In this document: positions 35,692 to 44,896 of the stretch, in pieces | Position numbering within the stretch: the stretch's first letter is position 1 | Layout: each line of letters starts with the position of its first letter | From: an uncultured Bacteroidales bacterium | GTDB taxonomy: Bacteria; Bacteroidota; Bacteroidia; Bacteroidales; WCHB1-69 | Direction of reading: 5' to 3' | Assembly (NCBI GenBank): GCA_934699095.1 | Contig: CAKUVI010000003.1 | Coordinates: 248,001 to 312,000, forward strand | DNA: 64,000 bases | Made by a program: the position numbers and the translations under genes | The notes under the pieces: generated by a model | What the model was told of the DNA's origin: nothing | Database searches by the model: none | The model's input: only the letters and a program-made list of their open reading frames with translations

Positions 35692-37197
35692 TTATTTAGC
35701 AGCAGCAAGTTCTTTCTTACCTTTTTCAATTGCTTCTTCGATAGTGCCTACCAAGTTGAAGGCAGTTTCAGGGAGGTCGTCGAGTTCACCGTCGAGGATC
35801 ATATTGAAGCCGCGGATGGTGTCTTCGATATTCACGAACTTTCCGGGAATGCCTGTAAACTGTTCGGCCACGAAGAACGGTTGCGACATAAAGCGCTGCA
35901 CACGGCGTGCGCGGTGAACAGTCTTGCGGTCTTCCTCTGAGAGTTCTTCCATACCAAGAATTGCGATGATATCCTGAAGTTCTTTGTATCTCTGCAACGA
36001 CTCCTTGACTCTTTGAGCTGTTTTATAGTGTTCTTCACCAACGACATCGGGAGAGAGGATTCGGGATGTTGAGTCGAGAGGATCGACTGCCGGATATATA
36101 CCAAGTTCGGAGATTTTACGGCTAAGCACTGTTGTAGCGTCCAAGTGGGAGAACGTTGTGGCAGGAGCCGGGTCGGTCAAGTCATCGGCAGGCACATAGA
36201 TTGCCTGAACAGATGTGATGGAACCGCGTTTTGTAGATGTAATACGTTCCTGCATGGTTCCCATTTCGGTGGCCAATGTAGGCTGGTATCCTACAGCAGA
36301 AGGCATACGTCCGAGCAGAGCCGAAACTTCAGAGCCGGCCTGTGTAAAGCGGAAGATGTTATCGACAAAGAACAGGATGTCGCGGCCGCCGGTGGTCTCA
36401 TCGCCGTCACGGTAGCCTTCAGCCACTGTCAGTCCAGACAAGGCAACACGGGCACGTGCTCCGGGTGGTTCGTTCATCTGACCGAACACGAGAGTCGCCT
36501 GTGATTTTGCAAGTTCCGCCATGTCAACCTTCGACAAGTCCCAACTGCCTTTCTTCATGCTTTCCACAAATTCGTCGCCGTATCTAATGACGCCAGACTC
36601 AAGCATTTCACGCAGGAGGTCGTTACCTTCACGGGTGCGCTCTCCAACACCGGTGAACACCGTGGTGCCGCCATAGTTTTTGGCGATATTGTGAATCATC
36701 TCCATAATCAAGACTGTCTTGCCCACTCCGGCACCACCGAAAAGACCGATCTTACCACCCTTTGCATAGGGCTCGATAAGGTCGATAACTTTGATACCCG
36801 TGTACAAAACCTCTTGTGAAGTTGAAAGATTATCGAATGTCGGGGGCATTCTGTGTATGTCACTGCGTTTTTTTGACTCTATTTCACCGATACCGTCGAT
36901 ACTGTCTCCAATTACATTCATCAGGCGACCGTTGATATTCTCGGTTGGCATGGTAATCATTCTTCCTGTTGCCACCACTTCCATTCCACGATGGAGGCCA
37001 TCTGTGGAATCCATGGAAATGCAGCGCATTGTGTTCTCACCAATATCCTGCTCGCACTCCAATATCAACTTCTCACCATTTTCCTTACGGACCTCCAAAG
37101 CATCGTAAATATTGGGAAGTGTTACATTTTCATCGAAATGAACATCCACAACAGCACCAATGATTTGGGATATTTTACCTTTGATTTGTTCTGACAT
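35692..37197 (-). CDS. atpD: F1 ATP synthase beta subunit
   Basis: 501 residues. Catalytic subunit: Walker A GGAGVGKTVLIMEMIHN at about 160-176, GERTREGNDLLREM, Walker B region RDILFFVDNIFRFTQAGSEVSALLGRMPSAVGYQPTL, SITSVQAIYVPADDLTDPAPAT, and C-terminal DELSEEDRKTV-like EELSEEDRKTVHRARRVQRF. First gene of an atpD-atpC pair; the a, b, c, alpha, gamma and delta genes are not in the window, in keeping with the split atp loci of many Bacteroidota. Promoter box at 37232-37239. Confidence 0.97.
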   Translation of the reverse strand: MSEQIKGKISQIIGAVVDVHFDENVTLPNIYDALEVRKENGEKLILECEQDIGENTMRCISMDSTDGLHRGMEVVATGRMITMPTENINGRLMNVIGDSIDGIGEIESKKRSDIHRMPPTFDNLSTSQEVLYTGIKVIDLIEPYAKGGKIGLFGGAGVGKTVLIMEMIHNIAKNYGGTTVFTGVGERTREGNDLLREMLESGVIRYGDEFVESMKKGSWDLSKVDMAELAKSQATLVFGQMNEPPGARARVALSGLTVAEGYRDGDETTGGRDILFFVDNIFRFTQAGSEVSALLGRMPSAVGYQPTLATEMGTMQERITSTKRGSITSVQAIYVPADDLTDPAPATTFSHLDATTVLSRKISELGIYPAVDPLDSTSRILSPDVVGEEHYKTAQRVKESLQRYKELQDIIAILGMEELSEEDRKTVHRARRVQRFMSQPFFVAEQFTGIPGKFVNIEDTIRGFNMILDGELDDLPETAFNLVGTIEEAIEKGKKELAAAK

Positions 37198-37231
37198 ATC
37201 TTATATTTATTGAGTCTATTTTTTGAGCCGC

Positions 37232-37239
37232 CAAAGATA
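37232..37239 (-). promoter_or_regulatory. -7 promoter box for atpD-atpC
   Basis: Minus-strand TATCTTTG, full match to TAnnTTTG, 35 bp before atpD. Confidence 0.6.
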
Positions 37240-37344
37240 TAAAAATTTTGGAACAACCGAAGACAAAAAAACAATAATCTTTAAAATGTTGACATGCACA
37301 TTTTTTTGAGCCAAAAATTTTTTCAGATTTTTTTTCTAAAAATG

Positions 37345-37374
37345 TTTGTCATATTAAAAAAAAGTGTATTTTTG
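37345..37374 (+). promoter_or_regulatory. Promoter of the tRNA-Gly gene
   Basis: TTTG at 37345-37348, 18-bp spacer, then TATTTTTG at 37367-37374. Both boxes fit the Bacteroidota consensus and the -7 box ends 16 bp before the tRNA. Confidence 0.65.
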
Positions 37375-37390
37375 CAGCCGAATTCAACAA

Positions 37391-37463
<73 letters not shown>

Positions 37464-37464
37464 C

Positions 37465-37499
37465 AAAAAAAAGAGGGTGCAATTGCACCCTCTTTTTTT
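37465..37499. terminator. Bidirectional terminator after tRNA-Gly
   Basis: Perfect palindrome with GAGGGTGCAA / TTGCACCCTC arms flanked by A-run and T-run, between the tRNA and the convergent LRR gene. Confidence 0.92.
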
Positions 37500-37501
37500 C
37501 A

Positions 37502-39037
37502 CTATGCCTTTATAAGTTTTTTGCTACACAGAAGTCCTTTCTTGTCGAAAATATTTATCAGATAAATCCCCTTGCTTAAAGATGATATGTCAACTGAGGC
37601 CTTTCCTGAATTCAGACTCTCTCCATACACACATTGTCCGTAAATATTCACAATTTCTATCTTATATTCCGACCTGAATTCGTCTAACTCTATATTGATA
37701 TACTTGTCTGCCGGTATGGGATATACCTTGCAACTGCCAGATTCTACATTCTCGATGCCAACACAATCCTCAAAAACCAGATTATCATAAGTATTCCAAA
37801 CGGGAGCGGCCTGATATTCATCTATTTTCTCACATGGAACGCGCACAAGTATTGTGTCTTGCTTGTTGAAAGTTGTAGGGCTTATTGAAGGAGGTGTCTC
37901 GCAGAAAATATTCACTTCCTCCAATCCTCTTGCCAAGGAACTTCTAAAGGCACTATTACCAATATACTCGACCGTTTGCGGTATTGTGATTTTTTTCAAC
38001 ATCGGTGTCTCATAGAAAGCCAATTTTTCAATTCTCTTAAGATTTGAAGGCAATGAAACACTATCTAAGGATTCACAATATGAAAAGCAATTTGAAGATA
38101 TTGAATCTATACCGTCTGGCAGATCGATTTCTATGAGTCCTGTATTGCTAAAACAACGTGGCCCAACGCTAACAAGGTTGTCAGGCAAAACCATTGTTTT
38201 CAGATTGATGAAGTTCTGGAAGCAGTTTTTTCCTATCACAAGTGGTTCTGTACCTTGTTGGAACACAACATGACGGCACTCTATGGTGTCATCTAAATAA
38301 TCGTATGTCAGTTGCTCAATGCTCACCAAAGATGGCGGGAACGCCAGAGTGTCTATGTGTTCGGGCGAAAAGGCACATTCGTGGATTTCACGCAATCCGT
38401 CGTTGAACGCAATATCAGTCAACGGACAACTGTAAAAGGCCTGATATGGTAATATTGACACGCCAGCTGGTATATTAACTTCTTTTATCCCAGAGGATGC
38501 AAAAGCCTGAACTCCTATGTGTGTCAGAGACTCTGGGAGCTCTATTGAAGAAAGGGGTATTTGTGAGAAGGCATAAAAATTGATGCGCTTCACATTGGAT
38601 GACATCTCGATTTGATTTAACATAGAATGATGGAATGCTCCCGTATCGATAGTTTCTATTGTATTGGGAAGAACAACATGTTGAAGGTTCTTTTGCATAT
38701 AGAAAGCCTCTTTGTCTATGGCGGTCACAGTGAAAGTTTGACCTTCAAACTCAACTGTAGAAGGAATTACCACATAGGAGTCATAATCATACAATGGATA
38801 TACGAAGCCGGATTGTCCCATTTCCCAAGGCATTGTAGGGAAGGGAAGGTTGTGATACACGGAATCGTGGCAACGTGTTACGGCCACTGTCGGTGTTGTT
38901 GTTGAAGTAATACGATAATATAAAGTATCACCTTCAACATTAGCAGATTTGAAATCAAATGAAGGCCACAGATTTTGCGCCGAAACAGCATAAACACTTG
39001 CAACGATAATGCTGATAATGATGACTGTTTTTTTCAT
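37502..39037 (-). CDS. Secreted BspA-type leucine-rich-repeat protein with T9SS sorting domain
   Basis: 511 residues. Signal peptide ending VYAVSAQ; about ten LRR_5/BspA repeats between 90 and 415 (for example IDKEAFYMQKNLQHVVLPNT, IGVQAFASSGIKEVNIPAGV, IEKLAFYETPMLKKITIPQT); C-terminal type-A sorting domain from about 430 (CKVYPIPADKYINIEL, IVNIYGQCVY, LSKGIYLINI, final KLIKA). BspA proteins bind host or matrix ligands; the ligand here is unknown. First gene of the 37.5-49.2 kb cargo block. Promoter box TATTTTTG on the minus strand at 39093-39100. Confidence 0.92.
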   Translation of the reverse strand: MKKTVIIISIIVASVYAVSAQNLWPSFDFKSANVEGDTLYYRITSTTTPTVAVTRCHDSVYHNLPFPTMPWEMGQSGFVYPLYDYDSYVVIPSTVEFEGQTFTVTAIDKEAFYMQKNLQHVVLPNTIETIDTGAFHHSMLNQIEMSSNVKRINFYAFSQIPLSSIELPESLTHIGVQAFASSGIKEVNIPAGVSILPYQAFYSCPLTDIAFNDGLREIHECAFSPEHIDTLAFPPSLVSIEQLTYDYLDDTIECRHVVFQQGTEPLVIGKNCFQNFINLKTMVLPDNLVSVGPRCFSNTGLIEIDLPDGIDSISSNCFSYCESLDSVSLPSNLKRIEKLAFYETPMLKKITIPQTVEYIGNSAFRSSLARGLEEVNIFCETPPSISPTTFNKQDTILVRVPCEKIDEYQAAPVWNTYDNLVFEDCVGIENVESGSCKVYPIPADKYINIELDEFRSEYKIEIVNIYGQCVYGESLNSGKASVDISSLSKGIYLINIFDKKGLLCSKKLIKA

Positions 39038-39092
39038 GACAATTAGTTTTTTATGGTTAGTAAATAACTGGATTTTAATTTATTCTCAAATG

Positions 39093-39100
39093 CAAAAATA
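39093..39100 (-). promoter_or_regulatory. -7 promoter box for the LRR protein
   Basis: Minus-strand TATTTTTG matches TAnnTTTG, 56 bp before the start. Confidence 0.45.
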
Positions 39101-39171
39101 AAAAAATTCACGTTCGACATATATTTATTATTTTTTAATGATTTTCTGATGATAAATGACACCGTTGAGGT

Positions 39172-40807
39172 CCGTCACGCGCAGAATATACACCCCTGCG
39201 GGGATATTTTGCATTGTTATTACCGTGGTTACGCCATGTTGAAACGCGCCATGTAGAGACGCAAAATTTTGCGTCTCTACAACCCGACCCTGCAAATCGC
39301 ACAGCGTGATGGCCGCAATTTGTGCGCCGTCGGTTATTCCCACGTTCAATTCTCCGTCCGTCGGGTTCGGGTACACATACAATACTGCATTATCTGCGTT
39401 GTTTATTGCAGTCTTCGCGGATTTTGTGCCTCCTTGTGGTTCCTCCGCTGACAAGTCCCCGTCCTCCAGACAGATGCCGTGGTAGAAACAGAGCACGCCC
39501 TTGGCCATCTCCGAGGCGCGGCCGCTGTTGCGCTCGGCTATCTCCTGCAGCTCCGACTTCTGCGCCTCCGTCATGTCGCGCCAGTTCACCATCCTGCCGT
39601 CCCTGAGCTGCGCCTTCATGGCATGGAACTGAGCGTAGTCGGCGTCCCCGCCTTCGACATCGTCAACCAACCCCATCTGGAAGTCGGTCTCCGTCAGCGA
39701 GTACCTGTCGGCGATGGGCTGCGCCACGGTGTGCCACTGCTGCAGCGCCCCGAGGTCCAGCACCGTGTCGGCCATGATGCCCCGCACCGCCGCGTAATAC
39801 ACCTCCGTCTGCAGAGCCTGATGACCGTCAGCCACGGCGGAGTTCGTTTGGTTCGCACCCGCCGCGTTCACCGGGAACGGGTGTCCCGGAAATCCCGGCG
39901 TAATCCCGCACAACGTTGACGCACAGTTGTTTATAGTCACGTTGTCGGTGCTCTTCATCGTGGCGCCGCCTGTCAGGTATATGGGGTTGGCCACATTGCC
40001 GAAGCTGCCGCAGGCCACCTGAAGCCCGCCATCCGCCCCGCCGTTGTCGCCGCGCACCTGAACCCCGTAGTTCAGCGTGCTGAAGCTGTTGCGGTATATC
40101 ATGTTGTCGGCGCTGCCGGAGTTATTCACCATGACACCAGTGGTGCTGCCCACGTTTGCCATCACCAGACCCTTGAAGAGGTTGCCCTCGACCTTGTAGC
40201 CAGAGCAGTTGTTGAGGTACAGGCCCGTGACGAACGGCGGCTGTGAACACGACTGCGTCAGGTCGAAAGTGTCGCGCGTCACGGTCACGAAGTTGTTGCC
40301 GTTGATACGCACGGCCGTGCCGTTGCCGCTGAACTTAGTCTGGTCTATCTCTATCGCGTACTGGTTGCCGCTCGTGTTGGCCTCTATCGCAGTGTTGAAC
40401 CCGCTGAACGTGTTGTACCGCGAGTAGCTCTCCGCGCACACGCAGCCGGTGAACACTATGTTCGAAGGGCAGGTCTTGGTGAGAGTGAAGCCCGCGTCCT
40501 GCGCGTATATGCCCCTGTGGGTGGTGAACCCGCCGGCTGTGGCGTCGCTGAAGCCGCTCAGGTTGCCGCGGACGCTCCCGCCGGGCATCGTCTCAACGTA
40601 CGGCATGAAGTTCACGGCGCGGCCGTTGTTGCGGAAGGCGGTGTTGGTGGCCTTCACCACGGCACCCGCCTCGGCCTGCACGGCGCAGCGGGCGTTCTCT
40701 ATCAGGGCGCCGTTCTTGAGCTCAAGCCAGCCCTGGTTGGCGGCGTTCTGCGAAAGGCCGCCGTTGCCGAGCACCTGCACACCCTGCCACATCTCGCCCG
40801 CACACGC
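39172..40807 (-). repeat. Near-identical 1.64-kb 3' module, copy A
   Basis: By eye it matches 43394-45146 base for base apart from at least one substitution near 39192 and a missing 117 bp. Offsets between copies are 4222 bp left of the deletion and 4339 bp right of it, which fixes both ends. Identity stops abruptly at GCGTGTGCGG on the 5' (high-coordinate) side. Confidence 0.92.
39253..39280. repeat. 28-bp perfect palindrome inside coding sequence, copy A
   Basis: Arms GTAGAGACGCAAAA / TTTTGCGTCTCTAC. It lies in frame in the sorting domain and encodes about QNFASLH between LQGRVVE and the IPAG motif, where ordinary T9SS domains have only a short turn. Same element at 43475-43502. Confidence 0.85.
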
Positions 40808-42878
40808 TCGTGAGTGTTCCGCCATCGACGATGAGCTTGCCCCCGGGACGGACGACGAGACGGGCGTTGTCAGTGCAATGGATTGTGGAAGTGATGGTTA
40901 GGACAGCACCTGAATCAATAGTGACCACATTTCCTAAAGAACGCTCAATGTCCCACAAGACATTGGAAGTAATGACCGTATCTTGGTTGGTGACAGGGTA
41001 TATTCCCGTGCCCGATGAGGCGATCGGATATATTTCTTTCTCCCTGATCACATATCCGTCATAGCAGATTTTCACCTTGATTCTGTTTCCTGTGGCCGGG
41101 TACAGGGGACGCACGACCAACGAACCGGTTCCTTGTCCGGATACAATGCTCAAATGCAGGTTGGTCTCCCAAACAATTTCATAACCTTCCGGCACAGCGC
41201 CTGAAAGCGTGTATGTATATTCATTGCATAACTGCATGGATGACGGTCCGGAAATGGTGTATTCTGTACCGTAAATTTTAGCTTCTGCCAAAGCGTGGAA
41301 TGCATTCACCAGCCCGTAGCCCATTTCCTCATTCCATCTGCCATTGGGGTGAAGGACGGCATCGCTGATGGTATAGTTATAAGGCCCGACTTTCTGAGCC
41401 GTTTTTTCAATAATCTCCTTGACCTGGCTATGGGTCAGGTTGGGGTTGACGGAAAGGATGAGCGCCGCCACGCCTGCTACGTGTGGACATGCCGCGGATG
41501 TGCCGCTGAATAGGGTGTAATTCCCATCCGTTTTTCCTGATGTTCCCATACGGTCTGTCGTATAGACATTTGTTCCTGGTGCAACAACGCTTAAATCTGA
41601 TCCATAAGAACTGGCATCATCATTGATGTCAGACGGCCATGGATCGCACGTCTCCACAATGTTGCTTTTCCCTGCTCTGTTTCCGCATCTGTCAACCGCT
41701 CCCACAGCGATGACGCCTGTCCGTGTCGCGGGATATTGCATCTGACTTCCATTATTTCCAGAAGACACTGTTATAACGCAGCCCTTGCCTGCTCTGCCTT
41801 GCTCCAACGCACTGTCAAATGCCTGATTAATCAGGTCACTTTCCGGCTTACTCCACGATATGCTGAGAATTTGTGCGCTATATTTCTTCCATGCGGTTTC
41901 TATGGCCTTTTTAATTCGCCAATAGCTAAATGTAATGTTGTGTGCATCTCTGGTCACTCTTATGGGAACAATCAGCGAGTTAGGGGCTATCCCTGCGATT
42001 CCCAAACTGTTGTGACTTGCTGCAATAATGCCGGCACAAGCCTGCCCGTGCCATTGTTTGCCCAGGTTTGGTGATCCGTTTCCGTACAATTCGGGAAAAC
42101 CGTGCAAGACTCTGCTTGTACCTAAGGCATTTCTCAAATCTTCGTGATCTTCCACCCCGTTGTCAATGACTGCAACTCTGATACTGTCACCAATACTGTT
42201 ATTGTAATGCTGTAAAAACGCCCACGCTTTTTCAACTTTAATATCGACACCGGGAGTTCCATTTTCCTGCCCGGTGTTCTCCAATGCCCATTGTAGATCA
42301 TACCGTGGGTCTATTGTGTTGAGGCTGCATTCCCCGTAAAAATCCGGTGTGGAATAATCCACATACAGGGTGTCGTACAAGCCGTTAGCAATTTGCATCA
42401 AGGAAGTCTCACTGTTGCATACGATTCTATAGACATTTTCTGCGGTATCGTATTGCAGCGTGTAATTGCTGAATTGCGACAAGAAAGGGACAAGGAAGGA
42501 AGTATAAAAACTGTCGCTTTTGAGACGTACATACACCTCGTTCCTAAGCCATATCCGTCGCCCGCTCACCTTTTTGGCGTAGGTTATGAATGAGATGTCA
42601 GAAGAATTGTTGCATATTGTCGGTATAAGTTGCCTAATGGGAATTGTCCTGAGTTTTTCACTGATAATGATGATATTGTCGTCGTCTTTCACAAAACTCA
42701 CGGTGTCTGTTTTGTCTGAAAACATTTCCAAAATTCTATCCACAATCATGTCGTATTGCTCCAAATCTGCCACGATGATGTTGACCGAAGTGGAGTCCTC
42801 TCGCCAGTAATTTCTTTCCTTGTCCGCAAAATAATAGTTTGTCTGCGCTTGACAAAAATGGAACAGGCACGAGAACAC
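40722..42878 (-). CDS. Secreted S8 subtilisin-like protease, N-terminal part of an interrupted gene
   Basis: 718 codons from a GTG at 42878, but the signal peptide reads through upstream to codon ACG at 42900-42902 (ACG-KRLITIAVFSCLFHFCQAQ), where ATG would be expected, 2 bp after the stop of the preceding lipoprotein. Catalytic triad in 718-aa numbering: Asp239 (VAVIDNGVEDHEDL), His277 (QWHGQACAGIIAA), Ser461 (FSGTSAACPHVAG), with oxyanion Asn in SSGNNGS. An N-terminal domain (about 13-185) precedes it, and a beta domain with VVRPGGKLIVDGGTLT follows. The last ~30 codons are out of frame: a net 2-nt loss near 40808-40815 cuts off the beta-helix and sorting domain. Confidence 0.88.
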   Translation of the reverse strand: MFSCLFHFCQAQTNYYFADKERNYWREDSTSVNIIVADLEQYDMIVDRILEMFSDKTDTVSFVKDDDNIIIISEKLRTIPIRQLIPTICNNSSDISFITYAKKVSGRRIWLRNEVYVRLKSDSFYTSFLVPFLSQFSNYTLQYDTAENVYRIVCNSETSLMQIANGLYDTLYVDYSTPDFYGECSLNTIDPRYDLQWALENTGQENGTPGVDIKVEKAWAFLQHYNNSIGDSIRVAVIDNGVEDHEDLRNALGTSRVLHGFPELYGNGSPNLGKQWHGQACAGIIAASHNSLGIAGIAPNSLIVPIRVTRDAHNITFSYWRIKKAIETAWKKYSAQILSISWSKPESDLINQAFDSALEQGRAGKGCVITVSSGNNGSQMQYPATRTGVIAVGAVDRCGNRAGKSNIVETCDPWPSDINDDASSYGSDLSVVAPGTNVYTTDRMGTSGKTDGNYTLFSGTSAACPHVAGVAALILSVNPNLTHSQVKEIIEKTAQKVGPYNYTISDAVLHPNGRWNEEMGYGLVNAFHALAEAKIYGTEYTISGPSSMQLCNEYTYTLSGAVPEGYEIVWETNLHLSIVSGQGTGSLVVRPLYPATGNRIKVKICYDGYVIREKEIYPIASSGTGIYPVTNQDTVITSNVLWDIERSLGNVVTIDSGAVLTITSTIHCTDNARLVVRPGGKLIVDGGTLTSVCGRDVAGCAGARQRRPFAERRQPGLA

Positions 42879-42904
42879 GGCTATTGTAATTAATCTTTTC
42901 GTGA

Positions 42905-43288
42905 TTACCTTTTTTCTATACAGTCTATTTTAACGAAACTAGGACGTAAATGATTGGGGTTGGGCAAGGGATCAACCCATAGGTCGAAATGTGGAATCTT
43001 AGTGTATGACGCCATGATATCCAATGTGTCATAAACTTGATACTCTTTTGGCAGTTTGCCGACCACCTCAAACTTGTAATTGTTCAAGTGTTCAACAATC
43101 AGATGGGCTATCACCTTATATTGTTTTCCTTCGCAGTACAGGCACGTGGTTTTATAAGGCTCTTTTAAATATACCAGTTTGCAGGGAGTCATATAGTAGG
43201 GATCGCAACTTTGCTGTTTGCATGACGAGAGTCCCATTCCTGACACTATTATCGCTATTGTCAGTAAAATTCCAATTTTTCTTTTCAT
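42905..43288 (-). CDS. Small Cys-containing lipoprotein, unknown function
   Basis: 127 residues from ATG 43288. Lipoprotein signal MKRKIGI...GMGLSSC with Cys23. Mature part: KQQSCDPYYMTPCKLVYL, TTCLYCEGKQYKVIAHLIVEHLNNYKFEVVGKLP, YDTLDIMASYTKIPHFD, and ending VKIDCIEKR. No family recognised. It is directly upstream of the subtilase gene and shares its transcript; promoter box at 43320-43327. Confidence 0.75.
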   Translation of the reverse strand: MKRKIGILLTIAIIVSGMGLSSCKQQSCDPYYMTPCKLVYLKEPYKTTCLYCEGKQYKVIAHLIVEHLNNYKFEVVGKLPKEYQVYDTLDIMASYTKIPHFDLWVDPLPNPNHLRPSFVKIDCIEKR

Positions 43289-43319
43289 AATCTTGATTTT
43301 TGTTCTGATGTTTTGCTTG

Positions 43320-43327
43320 CAAAAATA
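43320..43327 (-). promoter_or_regulatory. -7 promoter box for the lipoprotein-subtilase operon
   Basis: Minus-strand TATTTTTG, 32 bp before ATG 43288. Confidence 0.45.
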
Positions 43328-43474
43328 CATTTTTCAAAAACGCAGCCCACTATTTCTTCACCACTCTTCTCACGTATTCCTTTCCATCCCAGCCCGTCAC
43401 GCGCAGAATATACGCCCCTGCGGGGATATTTTGCATTGTTATTACCGTGGTTACGCCATGTTGAAACGCGCCAT

Positions 43475-43502
43475 GTAGAGACGCAAAATTTTGCGTCTCT
43501 AC
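43475..43502. repeat. 28-bp perfect palindrome inside coding sequence, copy B
   Basis: Same element and same frame as 39253-39280. Just beside it is CGCGCCATG, also seen in the intergenic element at 35340-35361. Confidence 0.85.
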
Positions 43503-44771
43503 AACCCGACCCTGCAAATCGCACAGCGTGATGGCCGCAATTTGTGCGCCGTCGGTTATTCCCACGTTCAATTCTCCGTCCGTCGGGTTCGGGTACACAT
43601 ACAATACTGCATTATCTGCGTTGTTTATTGCAGTCTTCGCGGATTTTGTGCCTCCTTGTGGTTCCTCCGCTGACAAGTCCCCGTCCTCCAGACAGATGCC
43701 GTGGTAGAAACAGAGCACGCCCTTGGCCATCTCCGAGGCGCGGCCGCTGTTGCGCTCGGCTATCTCCTGCAGCTCCGACTTCTGCGCCTCCGTCATGTCG
43801 CGCCAGTTCACCATCCTGCCGTCCCTGAGCTGCGCCTTCATGGCATGGAACTGAGCGTAGTCGGCGTCCCCGCCTTCGACATCGTCAACCAACCCCATCT
43901 GGAAGTCGGTCTCCGTCAGCGAGTACCTGTCGGCGATGGGCTGCGCCACGGTGTGCCACTGCTGCAGCGCCCCGAGGTCCAGCACCGTGTCGGCCATGAT
44001 GCCCCGCACCGCCGCGTAATACACCTCCGTCTGCAGAGCCTGATGACCGTCAGCCACGGCGGAGTTCGTTTGGTTCGCACCCGCCGCGTTCACCGGGAAC
44101 GGGTGTCCCGGAAATCCCGGCGTAATCCCGCACAACGTTGACGCACAGTTGTTTATAGTCACGTTGTCGGTGCTCTTCATCGTGGCGCCGCCTGTCAGGT
44201 ATATGGGGTTGGCCACATTGCCGAAGCTGCCGCAGGCCACCTGAAGCCCGCCATCCGCCCCGCCGTTGTCGCCGCGCACCTGAACCCCGTAGTTCAGCGT
44301 GCTGAAGCTGTTGCGGTATATCATGTTGTCGGCGCTGCCGGAGTTATTCACCATGACACCAGTGGTGCTGCCCACGTTTGCCATCACCAGACCCTTGAAG
44401 AGGTTGCCCTCGACCTTGTAGCCAGAGCAGTTGTTGAGGTACAGGCCCGTGACGAACGGCGGCTGTGAACACGACTGCGTCAGGTCGAAAGTGTCGCGCG
44501 TCACGGTCACGAAGTTGTTGCCGTTGATACGCACGGCCGTGCCGTTGCCGCTGAACTTAGTCTGGTCTATCTCTATCGCGTACTGGTTGCCGCTCGTGTT
44601 GGCCTCTATCGCAGTGTTGAACCCGCTGAACGTGTTGTACCGCGAGTAGCTCTCCGCGCACACGCAGCCGGTGAACACTATGTTCGAAGGGCAGGTCTTG
44701 GTGAGAGTGAAGCCCGCGTCCTGCGCGTATATGCCCCTGTGGGTGGTGAACCCGCCGGCTGTGGCGTCGCT

Positions 44772-44896
44772 GAAGCCGCAGCTGTGGAACTCTATCCCGT
44801 TGACCTCGCTCATCCTCACATGCTCCGTGAACTCGCAGCCGTTCTCGGCGAAAAGGTTGTCGCCGTCGGTCGTGAACGTGCAGTTGCCGAAGCCGC
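44772..44896. repeat. 117-bp segment bounded by 8-bp direct repeats, absent from copy A
   Basis: GAAGCCGC occurs at 44772-44779 and 44889-44896. In copy A only one GAAGCCGC remains (40550-40557). The segment codes for 39 residues (from GNCTFTTDGDN to EFHSCGF), about one to two beta-helix coils. Confidence 0.88.

Larger units (their letters stand above)
39128..40825 (-). pseudogene. C-terminal half of the subtilase gene: beta-helix and T9SS sorting domain, frameshifted off
   Basis: This frame has no natural start; its first ~6 codons are out-of-frame reading of the subtilase gene, and real homology begins at ACAGEMWQGVQVLGNGG. It encodes parallel beta-helix-like repeats (NTAFRNNGRAVNFMPY, YNTFSGFNTAIEANTSG, GNLFKGLVMANVG), an Ala/Gln-rich helical stretch around residues 310-440, and a type-A sorting domain (VLYVYPNPTDGELNVGI, LCDLQGRVV, IPAGVYILRV, final KIIKK). 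It is practically identical to 43394-45146 except for a 117-bp deletion. The final ~15 residues (TDLNGVIYHQKIIKK) differ from the other copy. GC is clearly higher than in the flanks. Confidence 0.85.
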
